5,067 nucleotides of DNA from Planctomycetaceae bacterium. GTDB taxonomy: Bacteria; Planctomycetota; Planctomycetia; Planctomycetales; Planctomycetaceae. Below are positions 1-5,067 of the stretch, in pieces. Numbering within the stretch: the first letter of the stretch is position 1; every line of letters begins with the position of its first letter. The stretch is from positions 1 through 5,067 of the forward strand of contig JAGQQT010000337.1 in assembly GCA_020426065.1 (NCBI GenBank), read 5' to 3'. The notes under the pieces are model-generated. The model ran no database searches and was not told the origin of the DNA. It saw nothing but the letters and a program-made list of their open reading frames with translations. The translations under genes were made by a program, and so were the position numbers.

Positions 1-138
<138 letters not shown>

Positions 139-163
139 CTGTTCACAAACCGTTTCAAGCCAG

Positions 164-199
164 CAGTCCCTGTTTTTCTGGGTGAAGAGCAGGGAACTG
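164..199 (+). terminator. Stem-loop after the aldolase gene, possible terminator
   Basis: Bases 164-172 (CAGTCCCTG) pair with 190-199 (CAGGGAACTG), giving nine base pairs with one bulged A, around a 17-base loop. It starts 25 bases after the aldolase stop codon. No T-run follows the 3' arm, so it is not a standard intrinsic terminator; it might stabilise the transcript 3' end or act with another factor. The 3' arm ends two bases before the -35 box of the next promoter candidate. Confidence 0.4.
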
Positions 200-201
200 G
201 T

Positions 202-230
202 TTGACGTCCCGGCCCGTGATCGATATCCT
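202..230 (+). promoter_or_regulatory. Candidate sigma70-type promoter for rpsL-rpsG
   Basis: TTGACG at 202-207 matches the -35 consensus at five of six positions. After exactly 17 bases comes TATCCT at 225-230, which matches the -10 consensus at four of six. Transcription would begin near 237, leaving an untranslated leader of about 77 bases before the rpsL ATG at 314. The position between the aldolase stem-loop and the ribosomal genes fits. This is sequence matching only, and planctomycete promoters can differ from the E. coli consensus. Confidence 0.5.
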
Positions 231-292
231 TCCCGTTTCGCGATGCGCCTGTGAAGGCCTGCAGCGGAATCAGTCTCGAAACACTTTGACTC

Positions 293-305
293 ACCCTTCG
301 AGGGT
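293..305 (+). promoter_or_regulatory. Hairpin covering the rpsL ribosome binding site
   Basis: ACCCT at 293-297 pairs perfectly with AGGGT at 301-305 across the three-base loop TCG. The only Shine-Dalgarno-like stretch before rpsL, GAGGG at 300-304, lies largely in the 3' arm, nine bases before the ATG at 314. The pairing is directly visible. That it limits translation initiation, or is opened by a regulator, is inference; a five-pair helix is only moderately stable. Confidence 0.4.
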
Positions 306-313
306 TCATTCGA

Positions 314-685
314 ATGCCGACAATCAACCAGCTCGTGCGGAAGCCACGAAAAAAGCAGATTTCCAAAAGTAAGACACCGCTTCTGGAAGGATGTCCCCAG
401 AAACGGGGCGTCTGCCTGCAGGTCAAAACCATGACTCCCAAAAAGCCGAACTCGGCTCTGCGGAAGGTGGCTCGTGTCCGGTTGTCAAACGGCAAGGAAG
501 TGACCGCCTACATTCCGGGTGAAGGTCACAACCTGCAGGAACACTCCATCGTGCTGGTGCGTGGTGGTCGTGTTCGCGACCTTCCCGGGGTTCGCTACAA
601 AATTATCCGCGGGGTTCTCGATACCCTCGGTGTTTCGAAGCGTGGACAGGCTCGCAGTCGTTATGGCGCCAAGCGTCCCAAATAA
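314..685 (+). CDS. rpsL: Small ribosomal subunit protein S12 (uS12)
   Basis: The 123-residue product has the normal length for bacterial S12 and matches the family end to end: the N-terminus [13 protein letters not shown], the core CPQKRGVC (27-34), [11 protein letters not shown] (41-51), [10 protein letters not shown] (69-78), [12 protein letters not shown] (84-95) and the C-terminus [11 protein letters not shown]12 sits at the decoding centre of the 30S subunit and helps set translational accuracy. Lys43 of the PKKPNSA loop is kept. Asp89, the residue that RimO methylthiolates in E. coli, is present. Position 88, Lys in E. coli and mycobacteria, is Arg (codon CGC at 575-577), a position linked to streptomycin resistance. 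The ATG at 314 gives the family N-terminus, with a GAGGG nine bases upstream. It is the first gene of a two-gene unit with rpsG, 84 bases before it. The identity is essentially certain. Confidence 0.98.
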   Translation: MPTINQLVRKPRKKQISKSKTPLLEGCPQKRGVCLQVKTMTPKKPNSALRKVARVRLSNGKEVTAYIPGEGHNLQEHSIVLVRGGRVRDLPGVRYKIIRGVLDTLGVSKRGQARSRYGAKRPK

Positions 686-689
686 GCTG

Positions 690-736
690 GACCTGCAACA
701 CGGTTTCGGCACAAGACAATTCAAATCATACAGGTC
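690..736 (+). promoter_or_regulatory. Possible structured rpsL-rpsG spacer
   Basis: GACCTG at 690-695 is perfectly complementary to CAGGTC at 731-736 and would enclose most of the 84-base spacer in one closed loop. In E. coli the rpsL-rpsG spacer is folded and bound by S7, which represses its own translation. This spacer is of comparable length and might do the same, but six pairs across 35 bases can arise by chance and I could not fold the region thermodynamically. Confidence 0.22.
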
Positions 737-769
737 TCTCAACACTTTCCTTTGTGACGACAAACTAAC

Positions 770-1243
770 ATGGCCAAGCGTTTTACTGCCTCTGCTACCC
801 AGCTCAAACCGGACCCCCGGTTCAATTCCGTCCTGGCATCCAAGTTCGTCAACTGCCTGATGCTCGACGGTAAGAAAAGTGTCGCTCAGCGTGCATTTTA
901 CGATGCCCTGGAAATCATCAAAGAGCGTATGCCAGATGATAGCGAGATCGACATTTTTGAACGGGCAGTCGAAAACTGTAAGCCACACATTGAAGTCCGA
1001 TCCAAGCGAGTGGGGGGAGCCACCTATCAGGTGCCAACTCCTGTTCGCCCAAAGCGTCAGCAGACTCTGGCCATCCGCTGGATTCTGGCTGCAGCCCGTG
1101 GACGCAAAGGTCGACCGATTTCCCAAAGCCTGGCTGAAGAGTTCATGTCTGCTTCCCGTCGTGAAGGAACAGCCATGACAACCCGCGAAAACGTGCACCG
1201 CATGGCCGATGCCAACAAAGCGTTTGCCCACTTCGCCTGGTAA
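770..1243 (+). CDS. rpsG: Small ribosomal subunit protein S7 (uS7)
   Basis: The 157-residue product has the usual S7 length. It shows the family landmarks: [16 protein letters not shown] (32-47), [11 protein letters not shown] (62-72), the beta-hairpin segment [14 protein letters not shown] (76-89), the AIRWIL helix and the terminal [15 protein letters not shown] (143-157). S7 binds the 3' major domain of 16S rRNA, nucleates assembly of the 30S head and lies near the E site. The ATG at 770 gives the expected N-terminus, but no Shine-Dalgarno is visible in the preceding AT-rich bases (CGACAAACTAAC), so initiation may be SD-independent or coupled to rpsL translation. The stop codon is followed after 24 bases by an intrinsic terminator, so fusA and tuf, its classical downstream partners, are not in this unit. 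The terminal HFAW replaces the more common H(Y/F)RW. Confidence 0.97.
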   Translation: MAKRFTASATQLKPDPRFNSVLASKFVNCLMLDGKKSVAQRAFYDALEIIKERMPDDSEIDIFERAVENCKPHIEVRSKRVGGATYQVPTPVRPKRQQTLAIRWILAAARGRKGRPISQSLAEEFMSASRREGTAMTTRENVHRMADANKAFAHFAW

Positions 1244-1267
1244 GCCTGACTGGCTCCCTGAAAGATC

Positions 1268-1300
1268 GAGCGTCCTCCCGAGGGAATGGACGCTTTTTTT
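1268..1300 (+). terminator. Intrinsic terminator ending the rpsL-rpsG unit
   Basis: AGCGTCC at 1269-1275 pairs perfectly with GGACGCT at 1288-1294. An inner TCC/GGA helix (1276-1278 with 1283-1285) extends it, and a run of seven T follows at 1294-1300. It begins 24 bases after the rpsG stop codon and has the textbook form of a Rho-independent terminator on the + strand. It should separate the ribosomal genes from the chelatase gene. Confidence 0.9.
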
Positions 1301-1353
1301 ATGCCCCCTGTCAGAAATTTCATTCGCTGCGGAATTCTGGATTGGTCAGACGT

Positions 1354-1737
1354 ATGACTCCCCCAAGCGCCATTCTGCTGATTGCTCATGGCAGTCGACG
1401 TGCTGCCGCCAACCAGGATCTTGTCCAGCTGGCAGAAATGGTTCAGCAGGAACACCCGGAAGAAATCGTTGAGGTCTCGTATCTGGAACTGGCTGAACCT
1501 ACCATCCCTCAGGGAGCGGAACGCTGCGTAGAACGCGGAGCCAAAACAGTTCTAATGTTTCCCTACTTTCTCTCGGCTGGCACACATGTGGTCGATGACC
1601 TGGAAGAGTTTCGCCAGGAATTTCAACAGCGCTGGCCGGACATCCGGTTTGTACTCTGCCCTCACCTGGGTTTGCATCCCCTGATGGTCAAAATCGTACT
1701 CTCCCGACTCGAAGAAAGTTCCAGCAGCCAGCACTGA
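1354..1737 (+). CDS. CbiX/SirB-type sirohydrochlorin chelatase, short single-domain form
   Basis: The 127-residue protein is a single-domain class II chelatase. It opens with ILLIAHGSR (7-15), whose His12 is the family metal-binding histidine. It then has VSYLELAEPTIPQGAERC (41-58) with the conserved Glu45, VLMFPYFLSAGTHVVDDL (66-83) with the second metal histidine His78, and CPHLGLHPLMVKIVLSRL near the end. Members insert Fe2+ into sirohydrochlorin to make siroheme, or Co2+ on the way to cobalamin; sequence alone does not decide which. The length fits the short CbiX type, which works as a dimer, rather than the fused long forms. The ATG at 1354 puts the first strand at the N-terminus; an in-frame TTG at 1342 would add four residues. 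Neither has a clear Shine-Dalgarno. No tetrapyrrole gene is adjacent in this window; the helicase follows after 51 bases. Confidence 0.88.
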   Translation: MTPPSAILLIAHGSRRAAANQDLVQLAEMVQQEHPEEIVEVSYLELAEPTIPQGAERCVERGAKTVLMFPYFLSAGTHVVDDLEEFRQEFQQRWPDIRFVLCPHLGLHPLMVKIVLSRLEESSSSQH

Positions 1738-1788
1738 CCATTCCAGTACTGCTGCACTGTTTATTTGAAGGCAGCCACAGATTCGAGC

Positions 1789-3774
1789 ATGTCCGATTCT
1801 TCCTCTCTGACGACCGAAGACGTCCTTGGCCAGCAGGGTATGATTGCTTCCCGACTGCCAAGTTATGAATTCCGTCCCGAGCAGATGGAAATGGCTCAGG
1901 CGGTCGAAAATGCGATTCGCGGAAAAACGCACCTGATTGCAGAAGCAGGCACTGGAACAGGCAAAAGCTTCGCCTATCTGGTCCCCGCAGTTCTGGCTGT
2001 CCTCAACCAGCAATCTGCAGGAGACGGAGGAGAGAAGAAACGGGTGGTGATCTCCACTCATACCATCAGCCTGCAGGAACAGCTGATCCAGAAAGACATC
2101 CCCTTTCTGAATGCGATTCTGCCGGTTGAATTCTCGGCCGTGCTGGTGAAAGGTCGCTCCAACTACATCAGCCTGCGGCGACTGCAGGGAGCCATGCAGA
2201 AGTCCATTTCACTGTTCCCCAAAGAAGAAGAACTGGATCAACTCAGAGCAATTACAAAGTGGGCTCAGAATACCAACGATGGCAGTTTGTCGGATCTCCC
2301 GTTTCGGCCTCTCCCTTCTGTCTGGGAGGAAGCCCGCAGCGAACATGGTAACTGCCTGGGGAGAAAGTGCCCCACCTATGAAAAATGTCTCTACTACAAA
2401 GCCCGCAGGCGGGTCTGGAATGCTGACCTGCTGGTTGTGAATCATGCTCTGTTCTTTTCCGACCTGGCTCTGAGGCGCGAAGGAGTTTCTCTGCTCCCCG
2501 ATTATGCTGCGGTGGTCTTTGATGAAGCTCATACCATTGAGCAGGTGGCTTCCGATCACCTGGGAGATGCGGTTTCGAATCTGCAGGTCAATTATCTGCT
2601 GACCAAACTGTACAACGACCGCACCCAAACCGGCCTGTTCTCCCATCACGGATTCCGGGAAGGTCAGCGGCAGGTCGGCAGACTCTACCTGGTTGCTGAT
2701 GAGTTTTTTGCCGCGATCGAACACTGGCTGTCGAGCCATGTCGGCAAGAATGGCCGAGTCAGAAGCCCCGTGAAGATTGCCAACGGACTCTCACCCGAGT
2801 TGACCACCCTGGCCAGTTCGATTGTCGACTTCGCCGCCAAGCTTGAAGCGGAGGAGGAGCGGGTTGAACTGAATGCAGCTGCCGATCGACTGTTCAGCCT
2901 CTCCAATTCCCTGCACAACTGGCTGGAGCAGCAGCACGGCGATGCGGTTTACTGGGGAGAAGTTTCCCGCGGACGTCAGGTGAGAATCAAGTTGAACTGT
3001 GCACCGGTGGAAATCGGCAATGTCCTGCGGGAGGAACTGTTTAACCGTGTTCCATCGGCCATCCTCACCTCCGCCACCATGGCGGTTGGTAAGCAGACTT
3101 TTCAATTTGTGCGAAACCGTCTTGGCATGACCGACGGACAGGAACTCCAGGTCGGCAGCCCGTTCAATTATCAGCGTCAGGTCAAATTGTATCTGTGCCG
3201 CTCCATGCCAGACCCCGCCCAGCAACCGGATGCTTACCAGGCGGCGGTCATTGAAAAACTGAAACACTTTATCGGCCAGACAAACGGGCGGGCATTTGTG
3301 CTGTTTACCAGTTACAAAATGCTGAATGACTGCGCTCGCGCTTTAAGCAACTGGCTTGCCGAGCGTAAACTGCCGCTGTTCTGCCAGGGGCAGGACATGC
3401 CCCGCTCTCTCCTGCTGGAACGATTCAGAAAATCTGAGGGGGGCGTGCTGTTTGGTTCTGACAGTTTCTGGCAGGGTGTGGATGTGCCGGGCGACGCACT
3501 GCAGAATGTCATCATCACCCGACTCCCTTTTCATGTTCCCGATCATCCCCTGCTGGAAGCCCGACTGGAACGCATCCGCCAGCAGGGAGGCAACCCGTTT
3601 CTCGACTACCAGGTTCCCGAAGCGGTCATCAAACTCAAGCAGGGCTTTGGACGACTCATCCGCCAGAAGTCTGATCAGGGACAGGTTGTCATTCTCGATC
3701 CACGCATCAAAACCAAACCCTACGGCCAGGTGTTTCTGGACAGTCTCCCGCAATGCACGACGATTGAAATCTGA
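1789..3774 (+). CDS. DinG/YoaA-family ATP-dependent DNA helicase (XPD-like, superfamily 2)
   Basis: The 661-residue protein carries the XPD/DinG helicase motifs in order: RPEQ (29-32), Walker A AGTGTGKS (53-60, Lys59), motif Ia VVISTHT (86-92), the cysteine group CX4CX5C (C189, C194, C200), the DEAH box (245-248), SAT (428-430), FVLFTSYKML (from about 503), FWQGVDVPGD (560-569) and QGFGRLIR (618-625). Relatives unwind DNA 5' to 3' using ATP and support repair of damaged or stalled replication forks. Size, the KGRSNY segment and KCPTYEKCLYYKARRR are closer to E. coli YoaA than to DinG; there is no fused exonuclease domain. The first of the four family cluster cysteines is replaced by Ser128 (codon AGC at 2170-2172), so an intact 4Fe-4S site is uncertain. 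I chose ATG 1789; an in-frame TTG at 1765 would add eight residues. Possibly co-transcribed with the chelatase. Confidence 0.93.
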   Translation: MSDSSSLTTEDVLGQQGMIASRLPSYEFRPEQMEMAQAVENAIRGKTHLIAEAGTGTGKSFAYLVPAVLAVLNQQSAGDGGEKKRVVISTHTISLQEQLIQKDIPFLNAILPVEFSAVLVKGRSNYISLRRLQGAMQKSISLFPKEEELDQLRAITKWAQNTNDGSLSDLPFRPLPSVWEEARSEHGNCLGRKCPTYEKCLYYKARRRVWNADLLVVNHALFFSDLALRREGVSLLPDYAAVVFDEAHTIEQVASDHLGDAVSNLQVNYLLTKLYNDRTQTGLFSHHGFREGQRQVGRLYLVADEFFAAIEHWLSSHVGKNGRVRSPVKIANGLSPELTTLASSIVDFAAKLEAEEERVELNAAADRLFSLSNSLHNWLEQQHGDAVYWGEVSRGRQVRIKLNCAPVEIGNVLREELFNRVPSAILTSATMAVGKQTFQFVRNRLGMTDGQELQVGSPFNYQRQVKLYLCRSMPDPAQQPDAYQAAVIEKLKHFIGQTNGRAFVLFTSYKMLNDCARALSNWLAERKLPLFCQGQDMPRSLLLERFRKSEGGVLFGSDSFWQGVDVPGDALQNVIITRLPFHVPDHPLLEARLERIRQQGGNPFLDYQVPEAVIKLKQGFGRLIRQKSDQGQVVILDPRIKTKPYGQVFLDSLPQCTTIEI

Positions 3775-3884
3775 GATGGCTATTCTCAGGCGGTTGAAAC
3801 TAACGGACTGCCTTTCTCGGTCAAATGAATATCAACTCCAGCTCACCACACTCGCAACGCTCAACTCATTCCACAGCGACAGAA

Positions 3885-3928
3885 AAAGCCTCCAGAAAAA
3901 ACCAGCAAGGTTTATTTCTGAAGGCTTT
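3885..3928. terminator. Bidirectional terminator hairpin between convergent genes
   Basis: AAAGCCTCCAGAAA at 3885-3898 pairs with TTTCTGAAGGCTTT at 3915-3928: fourteen positions with a single C-A mismatch, around a 16-base loop. Read on the - strand the stem is followed by a run of five T, and it starts 32 bases after the lipoprotein stop codon, so it fits best as that gene's terminator. On the + strand, where only three T follow, it can also stop the helicase transcript. Of the 186 bases between the two stop codons, the roughly 110 on the helicase side show nothing else recognisable. Confidence 0.75.
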
Positions 3929-3960
3929 CTGAATTATCAGCGTGAAACTTGAGATTCGTA

Positions 3961-4395
3961 TTACAGATCAAAATCTGCGACGTTATCCCCCAACTGGACG
4001 GATGCGGTCAGACCGCTGGTTTCTGGACTGCGGTATTTATCAGGAATGGTTGTTTTGGAATCCGGAGCCTTATAAGTTCCATCGGCAATCTGTTTCATTG
4101 CCTCATCCGGATCAATCTCAGCGCCACCAGCAGAACTTTCCCCCTGGACAGCAAAGCCAACCTGATAATCTCCCACCTGTGCACGAGGAATGATATAGGT
4201 GCCATCAGCTTTAGTAGGTGCTGAGGTTGCAGCACCATTTGACACATTGACGAGACTGACAATCGTCCCTGCAGGGGGAGGATTGCCGTTGAGCTTCACC
4301 GTACCGGAAAGCTTTCCATATTCACGTGTATCACCAGAAGAACAACCTACCAGTAAACACAGGGCAAAGATCGACCACACCCGCACATTCCACAT
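3961..4395 (-). CDS. Small lipoprotein with carboxypeptidase-regulatory-like domain
   Basis: The 144-residue product has a lipoprotein signal: Arg5, a hydrophobic stretch VWSIFALCLLV and the lipobox LVGC with Cys18 as the lipidated residue. Ser at +2 suggests outer rather than inner membrane if E. coli rules apply. The mature part starts with GKLSGTVKLNGNPPPAGTIVSLV (27-49) and continues with KADGTYIIPRAQVGDYQVGF, a beta-sandwich pattern of the carboxypeptidase-regulatory/transthyretin-like type. It ends in IPDKYRSPETSGLTASVQLGDNVADFDL (117-144), a closing motif familiar from many small planctomycete lipoproteins. Molecular function is unknown. I chose ATG 4395 because AGGGAG lies eight bases upstream; a GTG at 4404 in the same frame would add three residues but overlaps that site. 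It lies downstream of a DUF1559 gene, a common planctomycete pairing, but a terminator intervenes. Confidence 0.85.
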   Translation of the reverse strand: MWNVRVWSIFALCLLVGCSSGDTREYGKLSGTVKLNGNPPPAGTIVSLVNVSNGAATSAPTKADGTYIIPRAQVGDYQVGFAVQGESSAGGAEIDPDEAMKQIADGTYKAPDSKTTIPDKYRSPETSGLTASVQLGDNVADFDL

Positions 4396-4403
4396 GCATG
4401 CCA

Positions 4404-4409
4404 CTCCCT
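4404..4409 (-). promoter_or_regulatory. Shine-Dalgarno site deciding the lipoprotein start
   Basis: Read on the - strand, this is AGGGAG, eight bases before the ATG at 4395. It is the clearest ribosome binding site in the window and argues for the ATG over the in-frame GTG at 4402-4404, whose first base overlaps the site. A second ATG four bases before the chosen one (4399-4397) is out of frame. Confidence 0.7.
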
Positions 4410-4437
4410 GAATGATTATTTCCAGTCTCTGAAATAG

Positions 4438-4475
4438 AAAAAACCAACAGCTGCAGGCTAACCTGCAGCTGTTGG
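4438..4475 (-). terminator. Intrinsic terminator after the DUF1559 gene
   Basis: CCAACAGCTGCAGG at 4444-4457 is a perfect 14-base inverted repeat of CCTGCAGCTGTTGG at 4462-4475, with the four-base loop CTAA. On the - strand the stem is followed directly by six T (4443 to 4438). It begins 22 bases after the DUF1559 stop codon. It is a textbook Rho-independent terminator and lies just upstream of the lipoprotein gene. On the + strand no T-run follows, so it is directional. Confidence 0.9.
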
Positions 4476-4497
4476 GGATTCAAGCCAAGCTCATTGT

Positions 4498-5067
4498 TTA
4501 GAACTCACCAAGCACCTGACGGTCATCACGGGTTGCAAGGCGTTTCAAAGTTGTCAAATCCACATTCTCGCTGAGGAAACGAACTGATCCATCGAGCAGA
4601 ACTCCCTGTACACCTCCCTTATGGGCAGACATCAGAGGATTGTTGGCTCCGTGGTTATCAGCCACCCCTGGTAACTCATAAGTACGGGTATTGGGAGCGT
4701 AGCGGATCGTGGTCAGGTTAAATTCACGTCGACGGTTGGCATCATGATAGGTACCCATCATCCAGCCATGCGGATACGAACCACTGATATTTCTGGGTGA
4801 GCCATCGGAGGCAAATGCAAAGTCAGAACATTCTCCGACCACCAGAATATTGGATGTTCCATCCACTGCCTCTGCGAAGGTGCGCGAACGACCTCCTCGT
4901 GTAATGAATGTTTCTCCCGTTGTACCACCACCAGAAGGACCTACCAGCATCCCGCCAGTAGACTTGATCCCCTGTGCTGGGAAACCACCCCCACAACACT
5001 GATTATGGTTTCCGTAAGTTCCACCTGTGTCAGTGGCTTCTTTGGCCTTACTCTGGGGAAAATTTGC
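4498..5067 (-). CDS. DUF1559 domain protein with H-X9-DG C-terminus, 5' end missing
   Basis: The frame is open from the right edge (5067) to TAA 4500-4498, giving 189 C-terminal residues; the start lies outside the window. The identifying end is [16 protein letters not shown] (His codon 4621-4623, Asp-Gly 4588-4593), followed by [22 protein letters not shown]. This is the H-X9-DG motif that closes DUF1559 (SBP_bac_10) proteins, a family greatly expanded in planctomycetes. Earlier parts also fit: [17 protein letters not shown] and the glycine-rich [21 protein letters not shown]. Complete members start with a type IV pilin-like methylation signal and are thought to be exported or surface-exposed; that end is not visible here. 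Function is unknown. A first internal Met at 4950 is not the real start, because clear coding sequence continues upstream to the window edge. Confidence 0.92.
   Translation of the reverse strand, partial: ANFPQSKAKEATDTGGTYGNHNQCCGGGFPAQGIKSTGGMLVGPSGGGTTGETFITRGGRSRTFAEAVDGTSNILVVGECSDFAFASDGSPRNISGSYPHGWMMGTYHDANRRREFNLTTIRYAPNTRTYELPGVADNHGANNPLMSAHKGGVQGVLLDGSVRFLSENVDLTTLKRLATRDDRQVLGEF

Noticed and set aside
286..314. TTGACT at 286-291 as a -35 box
   Set aside because: A -10 at the right spacing would fall on the rpsL start codon (TTCGAA at 309-314), which is a poor match and leaves no leader; the 202-230 pair is much better.
485..1231. Long open frame on the - strand opposite rpsL and rpsG (248 codons)
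   Set aside because: It lies antisense to two certain ribosomal genes and its translation resembles no family; it reflects the codon bias of the + strand genes.
1342..1353. TTG at 1342 as the chelatase start
   Set aside because: It adds only VRR before the family N-terminus, has no ribosome binding site, and the ATG at 1354 already gives a complete domain.
2209..3753. Several antisense frames of 68-176 codons within the helicase gene
   Set aside because: All lie inside a gene with a complete set of helicase motifs and show no domain pattern of their own.
3776..3952. Possible 58-codon frame starting one base after the helicase stop codon
   Set aside because: It runs through the convergent terminator hairpin, is just the tail of a longer out-of-frame frame inside the helicase gene, and encodes no recognisable pattern.
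3942..4411. + strand frames of 70-91 codons opposite the lipoprotein gene
   Set aside because: The - strand frame has a lipobox, a Shine-Dalgarno and a recognisable C-terminal motif; the + strand frames have none of these.
4438..4475. Perfect inverted repeat as an operator or a mobile-element end
   Set aside because: The short loop, the adjoining T-run on the - strand and the position right after a stop codon are fully explained by an intrinsic terminator; no second copy or target duplication is visible.

Overview
The window looks like chromosomal housekeeping DNA from a planctomycete (phylum Planctomycetota), probably a moderate-GC member of the Gimesia/Rubinisphaera kind. The strongest clue is the right-hand pair. 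One is the C-terminal part of a DUF1559 protein ending in the H-X9-DG motif. The other is a small lipoprotein with a carboxypeptidase-regulatory-like fold and the planctomycete-style ending IPDKYRSPETSGLTASV. Genus is a guess; phylum is fairly safe.

Left part, + strand: the last 45 codons of a class II fructose-bisphosphate aldolase (1-138) are followed by a 175-base gap. That gap holds a stem-loop (164-199), a good sigma70-type promoter candidate (202-230) and a small hairpin over the rpsL ribosome binding region (293-305). Next come rpsL (314-685) and rpsG (770-1243), encoding ribosomal proteins S12 and S7, closed by a strong intrinsic terminator (1268-1300). The usual str-operon partners fusA and tuf do not follow.

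Middle, + strand: a short single-domain CbiX/SirB-type chelatase (1354-1737) and, 51 bases later, a DinG/YoaA-family superfamily 2 DNA helicase (1789-3774). They may be co-transcribed but share no obvious pathway. The helicase keeps three of the four iron-sulfur cysteines of its family; the first is serine.

Right part, - strand: the DUF1559 gene (4498-5067, 5' end outside the window) is followed by its own perfect-stem terminator (4438-4475). The lipoprotein gene (3961-4395) begins only about 40 bases beyond it, with a clear Shine-Dalgarno. It converges on the helicase gene, and a 14-pair hairpin (3885-3928) between them can terminate both transcripts.

I found no mobile element, CRISPR array, tRNA, rRNA or defence system, and no stretch over 300 bases without a gene. 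I see no sign of an undescribed multi-gene system. The points most worth a second look are the native Arg at S12 position 88 (a streptomycin-resistance position), the missing helicase cluster cysteine, and the terminator placed between the DUF1559 and lipoprotein genes.
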